From Clostridiales bacterium (GTDB taxonomy: Bacteria > Bacillota > Clostridia > Lachnospirales > WQUN01), in assembly GCA_031273705.1 (NCBI GenBank), contig JAISRJ010000083.1, positions 1 through 6,250 of the forward strand: 6,250 bases of DNA. The letters are read 5' to 3'. The stretch's first letter is position 1; each line of letters opens with the position of its first letter. Positions 1 through 6,031 of the stretch are shown here, piece after piece. The translations under genes and the position numbers were made by a program. Under the pieces are notes generated by a model. The model searched no databases and was not told the origin of the DNA. It worked only from the letters and a program-made list of their open reading frames with translations.

Positions 1-990
1 TTTGCTTGCGTTTGCATAACAATATTCGCACAAATGCGGACAAGTATTATATTCGCCAATATCTTTGCTGACAATACAAGCGCAAAATTGCCGCTGCCCG
101 CTGTCTTTGTTACTACGTCTTTTCTCAATGATAGCATTCGGATTAAACATATCAGGCGGGGTAATTTTAACGCCCAGAAAGTCCATCAAAACCTTGTCGT
201 GAGGAAAAAGTTTTATCATCAAATCATCATCAACACACTTGTTGTGGACGATTCCGTATTTCTCCAAAGGAATTTGTTCCGCGCAAGTGGCAAGTTCAAA
301 ATGCCAATTCTCATTCAAACCTTGAAGCCCCGCAGCAAATTCATTCATTGTTCGCTCGTTAAACTCCTGGTATAGAATATCATTGCTTCGCAAATTATTT
401 TGAACTTTCTTATATATCTTAATATCAGCAAAACTAAAAACCAATTTTTGCGTATAATTTTTCAATTGATTACCCATATTTTCGACCTTTCTCAACAATT
501 CATCAACGCCTATTTTGTCAGTCAAAATCAAAGGATCAAAACGCCAAATCACTTTACCCTTGCCAATTTTCTCTGATAACTCAATAAAAGTTTCAATGCG
601 AGATTGCATTTCTGGGACGCCCGTCTCTAATCTCTCCGCATCATAATCGTTGAGTGTAAACTGAAAATAATAGCCGATATTCTTCTCATTCAAATAATCC
701 AAATGCTTAATCATCTGCTTCGGATTTTTCGACCAAAAAACAATCAGCCGGGCATTTTGGAACGAAACAAACAAAGGCAGTCCGTTAAACGGATTCTTCC
801 ATTTCACATACCCCTCTTTGAACCGATGAATAAACCAATCGCTGTAAAACGCCGGAATATCGGTGGAACGGCTCGCCGAAACAATCACGGGGGCCTGCGC
901 ATCCACTGACTCCACACTCTCCGTATGTATTTGTATCTTACCCCAATTCATCTCAAAATTTCCGCAAGATACAACATTTTCACGTCTCAT
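1..990 (-). CDS. DUF1848 family protein with C-terminal radical-SAM-like Cys cluster (partial, 3' end off window)
   Basis: Read by hand from the reverse strand, this frame is open for 330 codons from ATG 988-990 to the window edge, with an in-frame TAG upstream of the ATG. The N-terminal half carries the features of the DUF1848 family: SASRSTDIPAFYSDW (residues 38-52), KNPFNG (65-70), VFWSKNP (84-90), YYFQFTLNDY (107-116) and WRFDPL (149-154). Near the visible C-terminus are C303-x-C305, DIGEYNTC and the triad C317-x3-C321-x2-C324 with Tyr before the last Cys, which matches the CxxxCxxC [4Fe-4S] motif of radical SAM enzymes. Family knowledge: DUF1848 has this cluster at the C-terminus instead of the N-terminus, and no reaction is established. 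Only a few residues are probably missing. A later in-frame ATG exists at codon 14, but the first is preferred because it is the longest start after the stop. No Shine-Dalgarno or clear -7 box is seen. Base composition is distinctly AT-richer than the genes to the right, which hints at separate ancestry. Confidence 0.88.
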   Translation of the reverse strand, partial: MRRENVVSCGNFEMNWGKIQIHTESVESVDAQAPVIVSASRSTDIPAFYSDWFIHRFKEGYVKWKNPFNGLPLFVSFQNARLIVFWSKNPKQMIKHLDYLNEKNIGYYFQFTLNDYDAERLETGVPEMQSRIETFIELSEKIGKGKVIWRFDPLILTDKIGVDELLRKVENMGNQLKNYTQKLVFSFADIKIYKKVQNNLRSNDILYQEFNERTMNEFAAGLQGLNENWHFELATCAEQIPLEKYGIVHNKCVDDDLMIKLFPHDKVLMDFLGVKITPPDMFNPNAIIEKRRSNKDSGQRQFCACIVSKDIGEYNTCPHLCEYCYANASK

Positions 991-1197
991 ACGCAAAAAA
1001 CAAGAAACAGTTATCAAAATCCCCGTATTAACAACTATGCAGAGATTCTAAAAACAGTTAAATGATTTACATTTTGGTTTTAAAATCGGATTCAACTATC
1101 ATATCGTAAGTGTTGCGAATTATTAAAACGGCCAAGTTTGCTGTTTTGCGTAAGGGATTGGTAGTGTTTTGGTAATTTGTTTGCATGTTTTCACCAA

Positions 1198-1285
1198 ATT
1201 CATGCTTATCTCACTATGGAATCATGCACGTGACTCGAAAAAATCATGCAGCATGATTTGGAAAAATGCAAGCATAATTTTCCGG
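1198..1285. repeat. 22-bp-phased CATGC repeats (iteron-like)
   Basis: The octamers ATTCATGC (1198-1205), AATCATGC (1220-1227) and AATCATGC (1242-1249) start exactly 22 bp apart, about two helical turns. The third lies in an odd-length perfect palindrome, with arms 1241-1249 and 1251-1259 around a single A. A fourth, degenerate unit (AAATGCAAGCAT, from 1264) sits where the next period would begin but lacks two bases. Outside the octamer the units are poorly conserved. This could be a phased protein-binding array or a decayed repeat; the spacing is seen, the function is inferred. Confidence 0.4.
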
Positions 1286-1324
1286 TAAGAGGCCGATGAA
1301 TCTTTAATAAGATTGAAGGATAAT

Positions 1325-1353
1325 TTAATTTTCGTCAAAATGACGAAAATTAA
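1325..1353. repeat. perfect 13-bp inverted repeat with AAA loop
   Basis: TTAATTTTCGTCA (1325-1337) and its exact reverse complement (1341-1353) flank a 3-nt loop. No T-tract follows on the plus strand, so it is not a canonical intrinsic terminator in that direction. On the minus strand the downstream arm ends in AATTAAATTATCC, again without a good T run. It could be an operator, a hairpin in a longer transcript or a REP-like element. Confidence 0.6.
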
Positions 1354-1360
1354 GAGTTTC

Positions 1361-1475
1361 AAGTAGGGAGTTAGCAGTTACAAGTGTCCTTTGGTTGGAA
1401 TATCAATTTGATGCAAGAATAAGCTAAAATTACTTTTTCTTCAACTTATAAACGCAAAGTTGTAACTTGCTACTT
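1361..1475. repeat. long imperfect inverted repeat
   Basis: The left side contains AAGTAG (1361-1366) and GCAGTTACAA (1374-1383). The right side, 1460-1475, reads as the complement of GCAAGTTACAA joined directly to the complement of AAGTAG. The arms therefore match except for a 7-base insertion and a one-base deletion on the left. They enclose about 76 bp. Such an arrangement fits a decayed intergenic repeat or miniature element, or it may be chance in AT-rich DNA. Confidence 0.35.
1407..1438 (+). promoter_or_regulatory. candidate Bacteroidota promoter (plus strand, no ORF downstream)
   Basis: TTTG at 1407-1410 is followed after exactly 20 nt by TACTTTTT at 1431-1438, a 7-of-8 match to the -7 box TAnnTTTG. 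This is the spacing expected for the Bacteroidota sigma-ABfr promoter. No coding frame follows before the convergent gene, which is why a non-coding transcript is considered. In AT-rich DNA such a match can arise by chance. Confidence 0.35.
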
Positions 1476-1536
1476 AAATTCGGCGTTATCTATTGACAAA
1501 ACGCGTTTTGTCTACCGCCGAATTTCCGGCTTTTTT
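1443..1536 (+). ncRNA. possible small RNA (speculative)
   Basis: A transcript starting about 5-7 nt after the -7-like box at 1431-1438 would begin near 1443. It would fold a first hairpin (CAACTT 1442-1447 with AAGTTG 1457-1462), then a large hairpin with arms AAATTCGGCG (1476-1485) and its complement (1516-1525), and end in TTTTTT at 1531-1536. A second terminator at 1551-1590 could stop readthrough. No Rfam family was recognised. The call rests only on promoter-like and hairpin-plus-T layout and has no homology support. Confidence 0.2.
1476..1536 (+). terminator. nested palindrome followed by T6 (possible terminator)
   Basis: The outer arms AAATTCGGCG (1476-1485) and CGCCGAATTT (1516-1525) are perfect complements. 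Inside them lies an 18-bp perfect palindrome of its own, 1495-1512, centred on ACGCGT. Five bases after the outer arm is TTTTTT (1531-1536). A shorter alternative fold is GCCG (1517-1520) with CGGC (1527-1530) directly before the T run. It is terminator-like on the plus strand, but the nested palindrome could equally be a protein-binding site. Confidence 0.35.
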
Positions 1537-1550
1537 GAAGCTATCGGAGC

Positions 1551-1590
1551 AAATGCCATCAAAAAACGGGGTTTTTTGATGGCATTTTTT
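1551..1590. terminator. strong intrinsic terminator hairpin, 17-bp stem
   Basis: The arms 1551-1567 and 1571-1587 are perfectly complementary around a GGG loop, and the plus strand continues in T's to 1590. It lies about 55 bp past the stop of the minus-strand exported-protein gene, so it probably ends that transcript. In that direction the tail is only TTT, while the plus-strand tail is T6 followed by another T-rich stretch. It is most likely bidirectional. Confidence 0.75.
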
Positions 1591-1643
1591 GTCATTTTGC
1601 TAATCTTGACAAAGTGATATGCCTACTTGATGAAAAGTTCCGG

Positions 1644-2951
1644 TCAGACGTTCAGTATCTTCTTTACCCAGCCGCTGCTTCCTCTTACTATCAGTATGCC
1701 TTGCGGGAAGGCGTTGGCGTTTATTGTGATTGTACCTGCCTGTTGCTGAGCTTCGTAGAGTTTTTCGCCACTGAGGGCGTAAACCGTAATCTGCTCCGTA
1801 CGAGCGCTTTGGACGGTCAATATGCCGTCGTGTACATATACTACCGGCTCGGATGCTGCCACCGGCTCGGATGCGTCTGAACCGCCGGAATAGTAGAAGA
1901 CGATGGTGCCGGATAGCCCGCCATTATAGTCGTATTCGCTGATTTTCGCCAAGCGGCTACCGGCATATTCATATTCTTTCCGGTTGTAGTACGGGTACTT
2001 GTCGTCGTCGTTAATCAGCCCGTCGCCATTGCGGTCTACTGTCCCGCCGTCATAGGTGCCGGTGTATGTTTCGGACTGTTTCCGGCCATTTGCCTCGTAG
2101 GTATATGCTGTTGTCTTGACGTAAGCTTCGCCCTTGCCTCCGCCGTAAGAGATTTCTTTCAGCAGCAGCAGGCGTCCGGCGGCGTCATACTCGTATTCCT
2201 TTGATGATTCCAGTTTCAGGCTGCTGCCATCGTCTGCAAGCTCCCAGTTTTCCTCAGCCAGCCATTTTTTGCTTACCGGATCAAAACGCCAAACGGCTTT
2301 CAGTACCGTGACCCCATCTATGACCTTTGTTATTTCCTGATTGTCAGGCGTTCCGGAGATTACAAGCGGAAGCGGACGCAATTCTTCACCTTCAAATAGC
2401 GAAACGCCTGTCAACATGCCGTTATCGTCATATAGATAAACACCTCCGTCAAAAAACGCCCACCCGCCGTCTTTGTAATTGTACACTTTTACCGATAGCG
2501 GCATGCCGTTGGGGGTGTATGCATATTCAACCTTTACCCCATCCTGAGGCACATTGTCCTGATAATTCCAATACGAAAACAGCGTTTGGTATCCGTTGCT
2601 GTCGAAGGCATATTCTTCCTTCGTGTAGTTCGACGTCTCCCATGCTCCTGTGTAAGAATCTCTCTGATAGTGAATTTCCGTGATTACGTCTCCATTGTAG
2701 GAAAACACGCTTTTGATGATTTTGATGCCTGCTTCCGTTTCGACCACCGCACTGTCCGGACGGGCATGTCCCGGTTCAAGGGTAGAGCGCAGGGAGACGG
2801 GCGTTTCATCCTCCGCAGAGCGCAACTGCTCCTTCTTCACATTATGTACTTTTCCGAAGTATTTCGGCGCTTTCGGAAATAAGTTTGTTTGGGCGTTTAG
2901 CAGCCCGCACATCATTGATAAGGCAAATGCCAGTGTATAAAAAGACTTCAT
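1644..2951 (-). CDS. exported YD-repeat-like protein with EF-hand-like loop and C-terminal sorting-type tail
   Basis: The 435-residue protein begins with a signal peptide (MKSFYTLAFALSMM, hydrophobic core, probable cleavage after LNA at residue 20), so I choose the ATG at 2949-2951 over an in-frame ATG 24 nt upstream. The preceding Cys is not in a lipobox. The body has six spaced motifs of the xYxYDxxGxL type, near residues 113-125, 142-154, 171-183, 252-264, 282-294 and 326-338, resembling degenerate YD/RHS-type beta repeats. Residues 306-317, DRNGDGLINDDD, fit the canonical EF-hand/dockerin calcium loop. A short spacer with duplicated ASEPV precedes a tail (about 376-435: ITVYALSGEKLY, FPQGILIVRG, VKKILNV) that resembles the beta-sandwich C-terminal sorting domains of type IX secretion cargo. 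Location is inferred to be cell surface or secreted; function is unknown. It has its own promoter-like box at 2998-3005 and a terminator at 1551-1590. Confidence 0.85.
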   Translation of the reverse strand: MKSFYTLAFALSMMCGLLNAQTNLFPKAPKYFGKVHNVKKEQLRSAEDETPVSLRSTLEPGHARPDSAVVETEAGIKIIKSVFSYNGDVITEIHYQRDSYTGAWETSNYTKEEYAFDSNGYQTLFSYWNYQDNVPQDGVKVEYAYTPNGMPLSVKVYNYKDGGWAFFDGGVYLYDDNGMLTGVSLFEGEELRPLPLVISGTPDNQEITKVIDGVTVLKAVWRFDPVSKKWLAEENWELADDGSSLKLESSKEYEYDAAGRLLLLKEISYGGGKGEAYVKTTAYTYEANGRKQSETYTGTYDGGTVDRNGDGLINDDDKYPYYNRKEYEYAGSRLAKISEYDYNGGLSGTIVFYYSGGSDASEPVAASEPVVYVHDGILTVQSARTEQITVYALSGEKLYEAQQQAGTITINANAFPQGILIVRGSSGWVKKILNV

Positions 2952-2997
2952 ATAATTTGTGTTTAACGTCCGCACCTTTACACAGACAAAAATTTTA

Positions 2998-3022
2998 CAA
3001 ATCTACTTTAGTACATGACAAA
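2998..3022 (-). promoter_or_regulatory. candidate promoter of the exported-protein gene
   Basis: On the minus strand, TAGATTTG (2998-3005) is a perfect TAnnTTTG -7 box, placing transcription start near 2990 and giving a leader of about 40 nt to the ATG at 2951. A TTTG lies upstream at 3019-3022, but the 13-nt gap is shorter than the usual 19-21, so the -33 assignment is weak. Confidence 0.5.
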
Positions 3023-3152
3023 AATAACATTTTATTCCATAATTGTTTAACTATTGATGAAATATAACTATTTTAAACTTTAAAAAAGGCCTTGAGTTTT
3101 CGTACCTTTATAACTAACAGCCATATAGTTACATACGGAAAACTTTTGTGAA

Positions 3153-4175
3153 TTATTTTAGCAGATCGCTTAGTGTTTGGGCGAGGCGGGTGATGTCTTC
3201 GTCGGTTGTATCCCAGGAGGTTACTAAGCGGACTTCGGTGATGGATTCGTTCCAGTAGTAGAAGAAGTATTTTTGGGCTAATTGGCGGGCGGCTGCGGGG
3301 GGCATGGTGAAAAATAGTTGGTTGGATTCGGGTTTTTGGGTGAAGTGGATGCTGGGATACTGTTGTAAGAGGTGGCTCAGGCGGGCGGCTTTTTCGTTGG
3401 CGTTGCGGGCATTTTCGAGCCATAGGTCGTTTTCTAAATAGGGGATGAACTGGGCGGAGAGGTAGCGCATTTTAGAGGCTAATTGGGCCGACTGCTTGCG
3501 GAAATACATCAGGCTCTCGTTGAGTTCGGGGCGAAATGAAACGACGGCTTCTCCCATCATCATGCCGTTTTTGGTGCCGCCGAAACTGAGGATGTCGACG
3601 CCGGCGTCTACCGTCAGCTCTTTCAGCGTACATTGCAGGCGGGCGCAGGCATTGGCCAAGCGGGCGCCGTCCATGTGGAGGTACATGTCGTGGCTGTGCA
3701 GCAAGCTGGCTATGGCTTTTAGCTCGTCGAGGGTGTAGATCGTTCCCAGCTCGGAAACTTGTGATATATAGACGGTTTTGGGTTGTGCATGGTGGCATAC
3801 GCCAAAATTGTGTAAGTGTGGGCGGATGAGTTCCGGGCTTAGTTTGCCGTCTGCCGTCGGGATGGGGATGATCGTGCAGCCGCTCATACGTGCCGGAGCG
3901 CCACACTCATCTACGTATATATGAGCTGTTTGTGCGCATAGTATCGCATGGTAAGAGCGGCAAGTCGCTTGCAGGGCTACCGAGTTGGCTCCTGTCCCGT
4001 TGAAGACGAAGAATGGCTCGGCTTGGGGGCCGAAAATCTCTTTCAGTTTGCGTGTAGCTGCTTGTGTATAAGGGTCGTCACCATATCCTACGGTATGATC
4101 GCGGTTCACGTTCAACACGGCATCCATCACCAATGGGTGGACACCCGAATTATTGTCACTGGCAAAACTTCTCAT
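3153..4175 (-). CDS. ltaE: low-specificity L-threonine aldolase (PLP-dependent)
   Basis: The 340-residue protein is a full-length member of the beta-eliminating lyase/threonine aldolase family (fold type I PLP enzymes, usually about 330-350 residues). It cleaves L-threonine or L-allo-threonine to glycine and acetaldehyde in the cytoplasm. The N-terminal SFASDNNSGVHP and GYGDDP (30-35) are typical. FNGTGAN (58-64) lies in the cofactor phosphate region, HMDGARLANA (167-176) supplies the Asp (D169) that pairs with the pyridine nitrogen, and SFGGTKNG (197-204) holds the Schiff-base lysine K202. The C-terminal RLVTSWDT (316-323) carries the Arg expected to bind the substrate carboxylate. The start at ATG 4173-4175 gives the normal family N-terminus. 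The gene is divergent from the HdeD-like gene and 201 bp upstream of the exported-protein gene in the same direction, but that gene has its own promoter-like box. Stereospecificity cannot be decided from sequence alone, hence the low-specificity name by family. Confidence 0.93.
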   Translation of the reverse strand: MRSFASDNNSGVHPLVMDAVLNVNRDHTVGYGDDPYTQAATRKLKEIFGPQAEPFFVFNGTGANSVALQATCRSYHAILCAQTAHIYVDECGAPARMSGCTIIPIPTADGKLSPELIRPHLHNFGVCHHAQPKTVYISQVSELGTIYTLDELKAIASLLHSHDMYLHMDGARLANACARLQCTLKELTVDAGVDILSFGGTKNGMMMGEAVVSFRPELNESLMYFRKQSAQLASKMRYLSAQFIPYLENDLWLENARNANEKAARLSHLLQQYPSIHFTQKPESNQLFFTMPPAAARQLAQKYFFYYWNESITEVRLVTSWDTTDEDITRLAQTLSDLLK

Positions 4176-4203
4176 GGTCTATTTGTTTTTTCATTTCTAC
4201 CGG

Positions 4204-4211
4204 CAAAAGTA
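4204..4211 (-). promoter_or_regulatory. candidate -7 box of the threonine aldolase gene
   Basis: On the minus strand TACTTTTG is a perfect TAnnTTTG match, 28 bp before the ATG, giving a leader of roughly 20-25 nt. No clear TTTG is found at the expected distance upstream. Confidence 0.45.
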
Positions 4212-4273
4212 ATCAATTATTTTAATACCTTTAGGGCGATTATTAAATTAAATACTCACGTATAAACAGCATT

Positions 4274-4843
4274 ATGTTGACTATTATCACTTTAAATCAT
4301 TCGTTACTGCGTAGTATCCTGGGGATCGCTTTGGGGCTTTTGTTTATAATATGGCCTGAAACGGCTGTGGACTACTTAGTCAGGCTTTGCGGGGCTTTCT
4401 TTATCCTTGCGGGGATCTATTCGCTTGTGATCTGGTTCTGGCGCGAGAAGGGCGTAAAGGGCTTTGTGCCTGCGCTTCTCTGGATCGCTATGGGTGGCAG
4501 TATCGCTTTGGGGGTGTGGTTGGTTGTCATGCCCGGGTTTTTCATCCGTATCTTCGGGTTCGTATGGGGTATAATCCTTGTCATAGCAGGCGTTCAGCAA
4601 CTTATCTCCCTGCTCAAGGCGAGAGAGCGTCGCGTTATTCCGGTGGTTTACTATGTGTTTCCGGCCCTGATCCTGCTTGGAGGGGGAGTGATTTTGCTCA
4701 AGCCCATCGAGGCCATTGCCGGCACATTCGTCGTTTTGGGAGTGGTCAGCCTGTTCTACGGACTCAACGAGTTGATCGGTTGGTATAAATTCCGCCCACA
4801 GAAAGCCGAAGTTGTGCCGGAAGACGCTGAGATCGAGGAATGA
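4274..4843 (+). CDS. HdeD/DUF308 family six-helix membrane protein
   Basis: This 189-residue protein is highly hydrophobic, with six predicted membrane segments at about residues 10-27, 34-55, 64-85, 89-112, 121-142 and 147-169. They are arranged as repeated Gly-rich helix pairs (LGIALGLLFIIWP, GVWLVVMPGFF, GGGVILLKP), the hallmark of the DUF308/HdeD family. A short acidic cytosolic-looking tail (PEDAEIEE) ends it. Family knowledge: E. coli HdeD is an inner-membrane protein linked to acid resistance at high cell density; the role of the many homologues in Bacteroidota is not established, so I do not assign a specific function. The start at 4274 follows an AT-rich leader without Shine-Dalgarno, as is normal here. 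The 98-bp gap to the divergent threonine aldolase must contain both promoters; on the plus strand TACCTTTA (4226-4233) is a 7-of-8 match to the -7 box. The gene converges with the AraC-type regulator, with only 21 bp between the stops and no clear terminator. Confidence 0.88.
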   Translation: MLTIITLNHSLLRSILGIALGLLFIIWPETAVDYLVRLCGAFFILAGIYSLVIWFWREKGVKGFVPALLWIAMGGSIALGVWLVVMPGFFIRIFGFVWGIILVIAGVQQLISLLKARERRVIPVVYYVFPALILLGGGVILLKPIEAIAGTFVVLGVVSLFYGLNELIGWYKFRPQKAEVVPEDAEIEE

Positions 4844-4864
4844 AGGCAGGGAAAGGTAGCCGGC

Positions 4865-5764
4865 TCAGTATCTACGGAACTCGGTGGGTGACAAGCCGGT
4901 ATGTTTCTTGAAAAATTTGCCGAAAGTAGATTGATCGGAAAAATTCAGGGCCTCGGCCACTTGCTGTATGGTCGCTTGTGGGGTTTTCAGCCGTATTTTG
5001 GCTTCCATGATGAGAGCTTCTTCTATCCATTTATTGGCCGTTTTCCCTGTCAGTTCTTTCAGTACTAAGGATAGATATTGAGGCGTAATACACAGTTTCT
5101 CAGCATAAAAAGTGACGGCACGTTGTTCTCCGGCATGTTCGAAAAGGAGTTGCAAAAATTGATTCATGATTTCTTCACGGCGCGAAAAGGTAGGGCGCGG
5201 GAGGTTTTCTTTCTTACCTACCAGCATATTAGCCAGTTCGAGCAGGAAGGCTACCAGCGCATTTTGCATCACTTCGCGGTGGAAAGAGTGGGTACGCAAG
5301 GCTATTTTCTTCTCCAAGACGCCGAAACACAGCCGGATATGGGCCGTCTCGTCGGGCGTAAGGGTGGTACGGGGTTTTTGGCGGAATTGCATATATCCCA
5401 GCATGGAGGGGGTGCGTTTGTCTAAGCGGCATTCGTCGAGGAACGTCCGCTCTATCACCAGCAGTTTGGCTTTAAAATCATGGCTCAGTTCCGATATTTG
5501 GATGACATGTGTGTGCATAATTGTCAGTAGCTCATTCGCCGAAACAGTATATGGCACATAGTCGAGGCGGATTTGCAGCTTACCCTGCAGTATGACAATG
5601 ATAAAGATCGCGTTCAAGCGCACCGGCAGGGTATATCCCTCCATATCAGGGGATGTAAAATCTACGGCATTGATGTCGGCCACAATAACCATACGTTGAT
5701 AGTTGCCGGATACGGATAAACGTTCGACAAAGTCGGATACTTCAATAACAGGGAGTTTGTCCAT
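4865..5764 (-). CDS. AraC-family transcriptional regulator
   Basis: The 299-residue protein has the standard AraC layout. An N-terminal cupin-like sensing region (about 20-110, with IFIIVILQGKLQIRLDYVPY and SANELLTIMHTHVIQI) is followed by a helical linker (about 135-190). The C-terminal double helix-turn-helix has a first HTH at about 217-238 (FYAEKLCITPQYLSLVLKEL) and a second at about 265-297 (IQQVAEALNFSDQSTFGKFF, then GLSPTEFRR), matching the conserved GF-S-Q-F-KK-G-P--FR signature. It binds DNA; the ligand and targets are not evident. The start at 5762-5764 is supported by two TATATTTG boxes upstream. Its neighbours are the convergent HdeD-like gene and a divergent TetR-type gene, so the shared 314-bp interval is a plausible site for its own operator. 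Confidence 0.93.
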   Translation of the reverse strand: MDKLPVIEVSDFVERLSVSGNYQRMVIVADINAVDFTSPDMEGYTLPVRLNAIFIIVILQGKLQIRLDYVPYTVSANELLTIMHTHVIQISELSHDFKAKLLVIERTFLDECRLDKRTPSMLGYMQFRQKPRTTLTPDETAHIRLCFGVLEKKIALRTHSFHREVMQNALVAFLLELANMLVGKKENLPRPTFSRREEIMNQFLQLLFEHAGEQRAVTFYAEKLCITPQYLSLVLKELTGKTANKWIEEALIMEAKIRLKTPQATIQQVAEALNFSDQSTFGKFFKKHTGLSPTEFRRY

Positions 5765-5810
5765 AAATTCTTAAATAAGCTCTAATACAGTTTGTTTCGT
5801 TTTTGACCAC

Positions 5811-5818
5811 CAAATATA
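5811..5818 (-). promoter_or_regulatory. proximal -7 box of the AraC-type gene
   Basis: On the minus strand TATATTTG is a perfect TAnnTTTG box, 46 bp before the ATG. I see no TTTG at the expected distance upstream, which would fit a promoter needing an activator. Confidence 0.45.
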
Positions 5819-5904
5819 GGTATATTTCGTGAAAACAGGATAAAAAAAACGTTTCATATTTTATTTTGACCAATTCTGTAACAGATTAAACCATTTCAGT
5901 TTTC

Positions 5905-5940
5905 CAAATATAATCGACCTTTGTTTCCAGAAACAACAAA
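5905..5940 (-). promoter_or_regulatory. distal candidate promoter of the AraC-type gene
   Basis: A second minus-strand TATATTTG lies at 5905-5912, with TTG at 5934-5936 (21-nt gap) and TTTG at 5937-5940 (24-nt gap) as possible -33 elements. Transcription from here would give a leader of about 135 nt. It has a better upstream element than the proximal box. Confidence 0.4.
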
Positions 5941-5975
5941 TCATCCAACAAAACGGACGGCAAACAGAGCAGGCA

Positions 5976-6008
5976 TTTATCGGGGATTACCCGCTATTCG
6001 TCGATAAA
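5976..6008. repeat. inverted repeat upstream of the TetR-type promoter
   Basis: TTTATCG (5976-5982) and CGATAAA (6002-6008) are perfect 7-bp complementary arms. Inside the left part, GGG (5983-5985) and CCC (5990-5992) pair around ATTA. It ends 23 bp before the -33 element of the TetR-type gene and could be an operator. No T-tract follows, so a terminator is unlikely. Confidence 0.35.
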
Positions 6009-6031
6009 AGTCAGTAAACCGGCGTTTTTTG

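Larger units (their letters stand above)
991..1643. other. gene-free, palindrome-rich intergenic interval (653 bp)
   Basis: No convincing protein-coding frame is present between the start of the DUF1848 gene and the stop of the exported YD-repeat-like gene. The interval is AT-rich and holds several ordered structures that are listed separately: phased CATGC repeats, a perfect 13-bp hairpin, a long imperfect inverted repeat, a promoter-like pair, a nested palindrome followed by T6, and a strong terminator hairpin. It must also hold the promoter of the DUF1848 gene, but I find no TAnnTTTG box in the correct orientation within about 200 bp of that start. Confidence 0.75.

Noticed and set aside
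1198..1285. Plasmid-type replication origin based on 22-bp iterons
   Set aside because: Only an octamer is conserved, only three good copies exist, and no replication initiator gene is in the window.
1476..1525. XerCD dif or integrase attachment site
   Set aside because: The symmetry does not follow the 11-6-11 dif layout, and there is no integrase or tRNA gene nearby.
1476..1600. CRISPR array
   Set aside because: The repeats are inverted, not regularly spaced direct repeats with unique spacers, and there are no cas genes.
1614..1880. Plus-strand open frame of 88 codons overlapping the end of the exported-protein gene
   Set aside because: It is antisense to a well-supported coding frame with repeat motifs and a sorting-type tail, and its translation has no recognisable features.
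3073..3117. Possible terminator after the threonine aldolase gene, around AAGGCCTT and the A/T runs
   Set aside because: Only short, interrupted arms can be paired on the minus strand; there is no compact GC-rich stem directly before a T-tract.
3073..3423. Minus-strand open frame of 116 codons overlapping the 3' part of the threonine aldolase gene
   Set aside because: It is an out-of-frame shadow: Pro/Arg-rich translation without family features, while the other frame carries the complete aldolase.
4387..4788. Plus-strand open frame of 133 codons inside the HdeD-like gene
   Set aside because: It lies in another frame of a clear six-helix membrane protein and has a Cys/Arg/Gly-rich composition typical of shadows.
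4844..4870. Possible bidirectional terminator between the convergent HdeD-like and AraC-type genes
   Set aside because: AGCCGGCT at 4858-4865 is an 8-bp palindrome without a loop or T-tract, so it does not support a terminator.
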